Shown: positions 59,799 to 64,000 of the stretch, piece after piece
Layout: every line of letters begins with the position of its first letter
How positions within the stretch are numbered: position 1 is the first letter of the stretch
Assembly (NCBI RefSeq): GCF_013409865.1
Contig: NZ_JACCBM010000001.1
Location: 992,001-1,056,000 of the forward strand
Reading direction: 5' to 3'
Source of the DNA: Herbiconiux flava
GTDB taxonomy: Bacteria; Actinomycetota; Actinomycetes; Actinomycetales; Microbacteriaceae
DNA: 64,000 nt
Notes under the pieces: model-generated
What the model was told of the DNA's origin: nothing
What the model saw: the letters and a program-made list of their open reading frames with translations, nothing else
The model's database searches: none
Translations under genes and position numbers: made by a program

Positions 59799-60194
59799 AT
59801 GGCCATCGAACGGATCCGCCCCGAGGGGCTCGTGCGCAGTCCCGCCTTCAGCCACGTCGCCGTGGTGCCGCCGGGCTCGACGACCGTCTACGTCGGCGGG
59901 CAGAACGGCGTCGACGAGTCGGGCGCGGTCGTCGCGCCCGACGTCGGGGCGCAGGCGGCCCGGGCGCTCGAGAACGCCCGCGTCGCGCTGGCCGCCGCCG
60001 GCGCCACGCTCGACGACGTCGTGCAGTGGACCGTGCTCTTCGTCGAGGGCGCCGACCTCCGGGCGGGCTACGGGGCGATCGCGGGGGAGCTCGCGTCGGA
60101 GCATCCGCCCCTCGTCACGGCGGCCTTCGTCGCGGGCCTCGGCGTGCCCGGCGCCCTCGTCGAGATCACGGCGATCGCGGCCCTGGCCCCCTGA
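59799..60194 (+). CDS. RidA family protein
   Basis: A 131-residue YjgF/YER057c/UK114 protein. VYVGGQNGVDESG, ALENARVALAAAGATLDDVV and PGALVEITAIAAL are family signatures. True RidA proteins hydrolyse reactive enamines/imines using an Arg near residue 105; here that region reads LASEHPPLVTAAFVAGLGVP without the usual Arg, so it may belong to a non-archetypal Rid group. A GTG at 59784 with GGGGGAG upstream is an alternative start. Confidence 0.83.
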   Translation: MAIERIRPEGLVRSPAFSHVAVVPPGSTTVYVGGQNGVDESGAVVAPDVGAQAARALENARVALAAAGATLDDVVQWTVLFVEGADLRAGYGAIAGELASEHPPLVTAAFVAGLGVPGALVEITAIAALAP

Positions 60195-60225
60195 CCCGCC
60201 CCGTCGGCACCGCGCGCTCGCCGGT

Positions 60226-61188
60226 TCAGGGGATGGGGGTCGCGGTGCCCTCGACGCGGATGCCGCCCGCGGCCGGGATGGTGGCGACGAGGAGGCTGGG
60301 TCGGCCGACGTGGCGGCCCTGGTGGATGGTGAGGCGGGCCGGCGGGGTGAGCGCGCCGAGGTGTCGGAGGTAGCCGCCGAGGGAGGCGGCCGCCGAGCCG
60401 GTCGCCGGGTCCTCGGTGATGGCGCCGACCGGGAAGAGGTTGCGCGTCTCGACCTCGAGCTCGGCCGGGGCGGCGGGCGCCGGAGCGGCGGGCGCCGAGG
60501 AGGGCACCGAGGCGCGCGGGTCGAGGGCGCCTGCAGCGGGCGCGTGCATCACGGTGACGGTGCCCCGCCAGCCGCGGCGGTCCATCAGCGCGCGGAGGGC
60601 CGCCGGGTCGAAGGCGAACGCGTCGAAGGTCGCGGGGGAGGCCACGGCGACCACGGGATGCCAGTTGCCCGCGAACGACTCCAGCAGCGGGAAGCGGGGG
60701 TCGAGATCGGCCGGGGAGAGTCCCAGCAGGGCCAGCAGGTCGTCGGCGACGCCCTCGTCGGGCACCCGGACGTCGGGGGTGACGCTGGTGAAGGCGGCGA
60801 GCATCCGGTCACCGTCTCGGGTCGTCTCGATCACGATGGGGCCGACGGGGGTCTCGACCGTGAAGGGCCCAGGGCCGCGCTGCTCGGCGAGGGCGACCGC
60901 GGTCGCGATGGTGGCGTGGCCGCAGAAGGGCACCTCGGCCGTCGGCGAGAAGTAGCGCGCGCGCACGTGGCGCTCGTCGCCGTCGATGGCGGGGTCGACG
61001 AGGAACGCCGTCTCGGAGTAGCCGACCTCGGCCGCGATCGCCTGCAGCGCGGCGTCGTCGAAGCCGCCGGCCTCGAGCACCACCCCGGCGGGGTTGCCGC
61101 CCTCGGGCGTGGCCGCGAAGGCGGTGAGCCGCAGCACCTCCGGGGTCGTGTCGGGCGGGGTCGGGTCGGCCGGATGCGCGTCAGTCAC
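60226..61188 (-). CDS. PhzF family isomerase/epimerase-like protein
   Basis: A 320-residue protein of the PhzF/diaminopimelate epimerase fold. Markers: FAATPEGGNPAGVVLEAGGF, GYSETAFLVDP (the conserved Glu), FCGHATIATAVAL and EDPATGSAAASLGGYL. An Ala/Pro-rich insert lies at ~235-250. The substrate is unknown. The GTG at 61188 follows CAGAAT and GGAGGG. No phenazine genes are nearby. Confidence 0.88.
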   Translation of the reverse strand: MTDAHPADPTPPDTTPEVLRLTAFAATPEGGNPAGVVLEAGGFDDAALQAIAAEVGYSETAFLVDPAIDGDERHVRARYFSPTAEVPFCGHATIATAVALAEQRGPGPFTVETPVGPIVIETTRDGDRMLAAFTSVTPDVRVPDEGVADDLLALLGLSPADLDPRFPLLESFAGNWHPVVAVASPATFDAFAFDPAALRALMDRRGWRGTVTVMHAPAAGALDPRASVPSSAPAAPAPAAPAELEVETRNLFPVGAITEDPATGSAAASLGGYLRHLGALTPPARLTIHQGRHVGRPSLLVATIPAAGGIRVEGTATPIP

Positions 61189-61271
61189 CCCTCCATTCTG
61201 CCGAACGGCAGCGGGCACCGGGCGCGCCGGGCACGCATCGCCGACGGCACCGTTCCGGTAGGCGGCGGCGC

Positions 61272-62237
61272 TCAGCAGCGCAGACCGAGGAGGCCCAGGA
61301 CGACGACGTTCAGGGTGTAGGGCGACCCCGCCGACACGGTGCCGTAGGTGCCGTCGACCGCTTGCACGAGTATCGGGACGGAGCCGAGGCTGAGGACGCC
61401 GAGCTGGCTGCCGTTGACCTTGATCGTGGGGGCGTTCGGGTCGGGCGGCACCGCGTTCACGATCACCGTGCCCGGCGTGCTCGCCCTGACGACGTTGTAG
61501 CTCGTCGCACCCACCGCCCTCGGGAACGACAGCGTCACCGTGCCGACGGGGTCGGTCGAGGTTCCGGTGCCGTTCGTGCAGGTGACCGTGCCCGGGTCGG
61601 GAACCCGGTAGACGCTCTGCGTGATCGCCGACGCCGCCGTCGCGCTCCAGTTCGCGCCGACGCGGCCGGTGAGGGTGAAGGTGGCCGTGACGGTCTGGCC
61701 CTGCGAGGCCGCCGTCGTCGTGGTCAGCCGCAGCGCGACGCAGAGGGCGAGCGAGCTGCCCGCCGGCACCGAGGCGAAGGCGGCCGGCAGGGTGAGCGCG
61801 CCGGTCAGGGCTCCCGAGGTGGTTCCCGAGGCGGGCACGCTGCTGCCGCAGAGAGCCGCCGTGCTCGCGCTCCAGAAGGTGACCGCGATGTTCGCGGCGA
61901 GGGTGCCGTTGGTGTTCGTCGCCGCGACGGTGAGCGCGAGCGGTACGGTGCCGGTGTTCGCGTAGGTGAACGCCCCGAGGTGCGTCGTCTCGGTCACGGG
62001 TGGTGAGGTGACCTGCACCGCGAACTGCCCGGTCGGAGGTGTCGTGACGGTCGAGGTCACCGACACGGATGCCGCCGCGGCCGAACCGGCGAGGGTGACG
62101 GGGGCCGCGGTCCACGAGGCGCTCGCCGCCCAGCTCGAGGTACCCACGGCGAACACCGACACGAAGACGACCACGATCAGGCGCCATCCCGCGAGCCGGC
62201 GCACGGGGCGGGGGCTCGGGTCGGGGCTGTTGGGCAT
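61272..62237 (-). CDS. Secreted Thr/Ala/Val-rich surface protein
   Basis: A 321-residue exported protein with a basic N-terminus, a hydrophobic signal (~16-36: GWRLIVVVFVSVFAVGTSSW) followed by ASASWTAAPVTL, reminiscent of SipW-type substrates whose mature part begins with a SxAxWT-like stretch; that link is tentative. The body has two beta domains, the second Fn3-like (~220-310). Four Cys are present and there is no sortase motif. The 168-bp region upstream holds nothing I recognise. Confidence 0.65.
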   Translation of the reverse strand: MPNSPDPSPRPVRRLAGWRLIVVVFVSVFAVGTSSWAASASWTAAPVTLAGSAAAASVSVTSTVTTPPTGQFAVQVTSPPVTETTHLGAFTYANTGTVPLALTVAATNTNGTLAANIAVTFWSASTAALCGSSVPASGTTSGALTGALTLPAAFASVPAGSSLALCVALRLTTTTAASQGQTVTATFTLTGRVGANWSATAASAITQSVYRVPDPGTVTCTNGTGTSTDPVGTVTLSFPRAVGATSYNVVRASTPGTVIVNAVPPDPNAPTIKVNGSQLGVLSLGSVPILVQAVDGTYGTVSAGSPYTLNVVVLGLLGLRC

Positions 62238-62405
62238 GGTGGGCGAGCGCCTTTCGGGTCGCCGTCAAGTCTGCGGATGCCCGGCCCACCGGCCTCGGAA
62301 CGCGACCCCCGACGTCGCCGGGGTGACGCATCCGGTCGCGCAGGTGACCACGCACGCCGCGGGCACGGGACCGGTGGCGGGCCTGCGCGCCGCTGGGAGC
62401 GCCGG

Positions 62406-62768
62406 TTACTGCGCCGCGGGCACGGCCGCGGGCACGGCCGCGAGGTGCTCGCGCGACTTCTGCTCCAGGAACGAGCACAGCTCCGCCGCCACCACCAGCT
62501 CCTCCGAGAGCTCGTTCAGCCGCTCGACGTCGAGGGTGAGCTCGTCGTGCCGGGGCGCGAACACGACCTGCCAGCTCGGGTCGCCGGGCGCGGTCGGTTC
62601 GAGGTAGGCGTAGGGGCCGGCGTTCTTCAGGCGAACCACCACGAGGCCGGTGTCGCCGCCGCTCAGGTCTTCGTGGCGCAGCACTTCGAGCTCGCCGGGC
62701 ATCGGATGCTCCTCGGCGATGAATTCGGCGAGCCACTCCTCGAGCAGCTCCTTGGTACGGAACGGCAC
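62406..62768 (-). CDS. Hypothetical conserved cytoplasmic protein
   Basis: A 120-residue soluble protein (FRTKELLEEWLAEFIAEEHP, later WQVVFAPRHDELTLDVERLN). I recognise no named family. The GTG at 62768 is selected because GAGGAGG sits 4 nt upstream. The C-terminus is Ala/Val/Pro-rich. It lies between the secreted protein and the metal transporter ATPase without overlap. Confidence 0.7.
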   Translation of the reverse strand: MPFRTKELLEEWLAEFIAEEHPMPGELEVLRHEDLSGGDTGLVVVRLKNAGPYAYLEPTAPGDPSWQVVFAPRHDELTLDVERLNELSEELVVAAELCSFLEQKSREHLAAVPAAVPAAQ

Positions 62769-62838
62769 CGGTCCTCCTCTGCACTGGCGACGGGAATGGC
62801 CGCTCGGCCACAGCAGAATCATAGGGAATGCGAGCCGT

Positions 62839-63543
62839 TCACCCGAAGGCGCCCGGAGGGGTTGACGGCTGCCCCTCCGGTGCGACGGTGCCGGGCCCGG
62901 TCAGCCGCAGCACGAGTCCTCGGGGGCCGGCCCGCCCGGCCCAGGCGGGGTCGTGCGTGGCCTGCACGACGGTCGCCCCGCGCGCCAGCTCGGCGTCGAC
63001 CGCCGCGCGGATGAGCTCCTGCGCCCGGTCGTCCACCCCCGAGGCCGGCTCGTCGAGCAGCACGAGCGCGGCCCGTTGGGCGAGCGCCTGGGCGACGAGC
63101 GCGCGCTGACGCTGTCCGCCCGACAGCTCGTGCAGCGGCCTCCGCGCGAGCGGCCCGATCTGCAGGGCGTCGAGAGCGTCGTCGACGATGCGGCGGTCGG
63201 CGGCGCGCAGGAGGCCGACGGGTCCGCGCGCCCGCCAGCGCCCCATCGACACGACCTCGCGCACGGTCAGGGGCATCCGTTCGGGGGCGGCGCTGCGCTG
63301 CACCACGAGTGCCACGCTCGATCGCGGCCGGCGTTCGAGGTGCCCCGAGCTCGGTTTCAGGATGCCCGCCAGCACCGCGAGCAGCGTCGACTTGCCCGAT
63401 CCGTTCGGCCCGAGCAGCACGGTCAGCCGGCCCTCGGGCGGTTCGAAGTCGACCCGGTCGAGCACGAGCCGGTCGCCGTAGGCGGCGGACACGGCGGTCA
63501 GCCGCACGAGCGGCCCGGTCGTCGGAGCGGGTAGGGAGGTCAC
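62839..63543 (-). CDS. Zn/Mn ABC transporter ATP-binding protein (ZnuC/AztA-like)
   Basis: A 234-residue ABC ATPase. Walker A is LLGPNGSGKSTLLAVLAG, the Q-loop is VALVVQRS, the signature is LSGGQRQRALVAQALAQ, Walker B is ALVLLDEPAS, and the switch His is in VQATHDP. The divergent neighbour is the matching metal permease, so this is a zinc or manganese importer component. The GTG start is 55 bp from the permease start, with a Zur-like box between them. Confidence 0.88.
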   Translation of the reverse strand: MTSLPAPTTGPLVRLTAVSAAYGDRLVLDRVDFEPPEGRLTVLLGPNGSGKSTLLAVLAGILKPSSGHLERRPRSSVALVVQRSAAPERMPLTVREVVSMGRWRARGPVGLLRAADRRIVDDALDALQIGPLARRPLHELSGGQRQRALVAQALAQRAALVLLDEPASGVDDRAQELIRAAVDAELARGATVVQATHDPAWAGRAGPRGLVLRLTGPGTVAPEGQPSTPPGAFG

Positions 63544-63561
63544 GCGCCGATCCTAACTTAA

Positions 63562-63576
63562 TGAGAATGGTTATCA
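63562..63576. promoter_or_regulatory. Zur-like box between metal transporter genes
   Basis: TGAGAATGGTTATCA is an imperfect 15-bp palindrome (TGA.AA...TT.TCA) in a distinctly AT-rich gap. It resembles the actinobacterial Zur/Fur-family box with core TGAAAATnATTTTCA, and would let zinc-loaded Zur shut both divergent genes. TAGGGT at 63585-63590 is a likely -10 for the permease. MntR control is a possible alternative. Confidence 0.65.
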
Positions 63577-63598
63577 ATTAACGCTAGGGTCGGTGACC

Positions 63599-64000
63599 AT
63601 GACCGAACTGCTCGAGCCCTTCGCCGCCGGCTTCCTGCTGCGTGCCCTCGTCGGCGGCGTGCTGGTGGCGGTGCTCTGCGGGGTAGTGGGCACGTGGGTC
63701 GTGATCCGCGGCATGGCCTTCCTCGGGGAGGCGATGGCGCACGGGGTGCTGCCCGGGGTGGCCGTCGCGACGCTCCTCGGTCTGCCGCCCGTCGTCGGGG
63801 CGGCGGTCAGCGCCTCCGTGATGACCGCCGGCATCGGGGTCGCGTCGCGGCGGGGGCGGCTGTCGGACGACACCGCCATCGGTCTGCTCTTCGTGGCCAT
63901 GCTCAGCCTCGGCGTGATCGTCGTGTCGCGGTCGCGGTCGTTCGCCACCGACCTCACCGCCATCCTGTTCGGTGACGTGCTGGCCATCTCGTGGGGGGAC
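63599..64000 (+). CDS. Zn/Mn ABC transporter permease (ZnuB/AztB-like), partial
   Basis: The first 134 codons of an ABC-3 family permease that is cut by the window end. FLLRALVGGVLVAVLCGVVG, GTWVVIRGMAFLGEAMAHGV, then LPGVAVA are the family hallmark, followed by at least three membrane helices and SRSRSFATDLTAILFGDVLA. It partners the divergent ATPase; the binding protein is not in view. Confidence 0.9.
   Translation, partial: MTELLEPFAAGFLLRALVGGVLVAVLCGVVGTWVVIRGMAFLGEAMAHGVLPGVAVATLLGLPPVVGAAVSASVMTAGIGVASRRGRLSDDTAIGLLFVAMLSLGVIVVSRSRSFATDLTAILFGDVLAISWGD

Noticed and set aside
60226..62811. An 861-codon frame covering PhzF and beyond
   Set aside because: Only the last 320 codons resemble PhzF; the rest is antisense-like reading of another real minus-strand gene in a different frame.

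Overview
The window is high-GC DNA (about 70% by eye) from an actinobacterium, most likely a member of the Microbacteriaceae. The evidence is very strong third-position G/C, many GTG starts, ATGA/GTGA stop-start overlaps, several apparently leaderless promoters (TAnnnT 6-8 nt before the start codon), and gene content: a CebEFG-like sugar transporter without its own ATPase, maltokinase, and a WXG100/EssC locus. I saw no insertion sequence, prophage or CRISPR. It reads as ordinary chromosome with one large accessory-like block. Both ends cut a gene: a GH1 glycosidase at the left and a metal-ion permease at the right.

Left edge to 5 kb: the start of a GH1 beta-glucosidase with a LacI-type operator, then a coupled pair (O-acetylhomoserine sulfhydrylase-like enzyme and a flavin monooxygenase of the SnaA/NtaA/DszA type) that probably salvages organosulfur, then a 14-TM drug exporter with a well-formed promoter and operator.

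5.1-29.1 kb: one 24-kb block of genes, all on the minus strand and nearly all overlapping. In transcription order it encodes a 2029-residue membrane-tethered cadherin-like/Fn3 protein, a MoxR ATPase, a DUF58 protein, a TgpA-like transglutaminase with an apparently lost catalytic Cys, a zinc-ribbon/RDD/FHA protein, a PP2C phosphatase, an FHA protein, a PknB-type kinase, a second FHA-like protein, a ubiquitin-like/FHA/triple-FtsK ATPase (EssC/EccC type), a WXG100 protein, a long WXG100 protein with a repetitive tail, and two small proteins. This is a type VII secretion-like locus with phospho-signalling genes interleaved. It has no recognisable EccB, EccD, EccE or mycosin gene, and it is the most interesting system in the window.

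29-41 kb: a VanY-type carboxypeptidase, an ArsR/MFS pair, a TetR/DHA2 exporter pair, a cellobiose-type ABC operon (binding protein, two permeases, LacI regulator) whose operators match the one at the distant GH1 gene, a secreted Amidase_6 lipoprotein, and a TetR/hydrolase pair.

41-64 kb: mostly housekeeping and small modules. These are phosphoglucomutase, prephenate dehydratase, maltokinase, a DUF5997/LysR-substrate-domain pair, a lipid kinase, seryl-tRNA synthetase, a HAD phosphatase, two tRNA-Ser genes, an ArsR/SRPBCC pair, an LCP cell-wall ligase, a LysR-controlled orphan fumarate-reductase-type flavoprotein, a Mug/TDG DNA glycosylase, RidA, PhzF, secreted proteins, and a divergent Zn/Mn ABC transporter with a Zur-like box.

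Patterns across the window include a two-copy intergenic palindromic element (3.1 kb and 52.1 kb) and heavy use of the word GCATCCG/CGGATGC, often through codons that are otherwise rare here.
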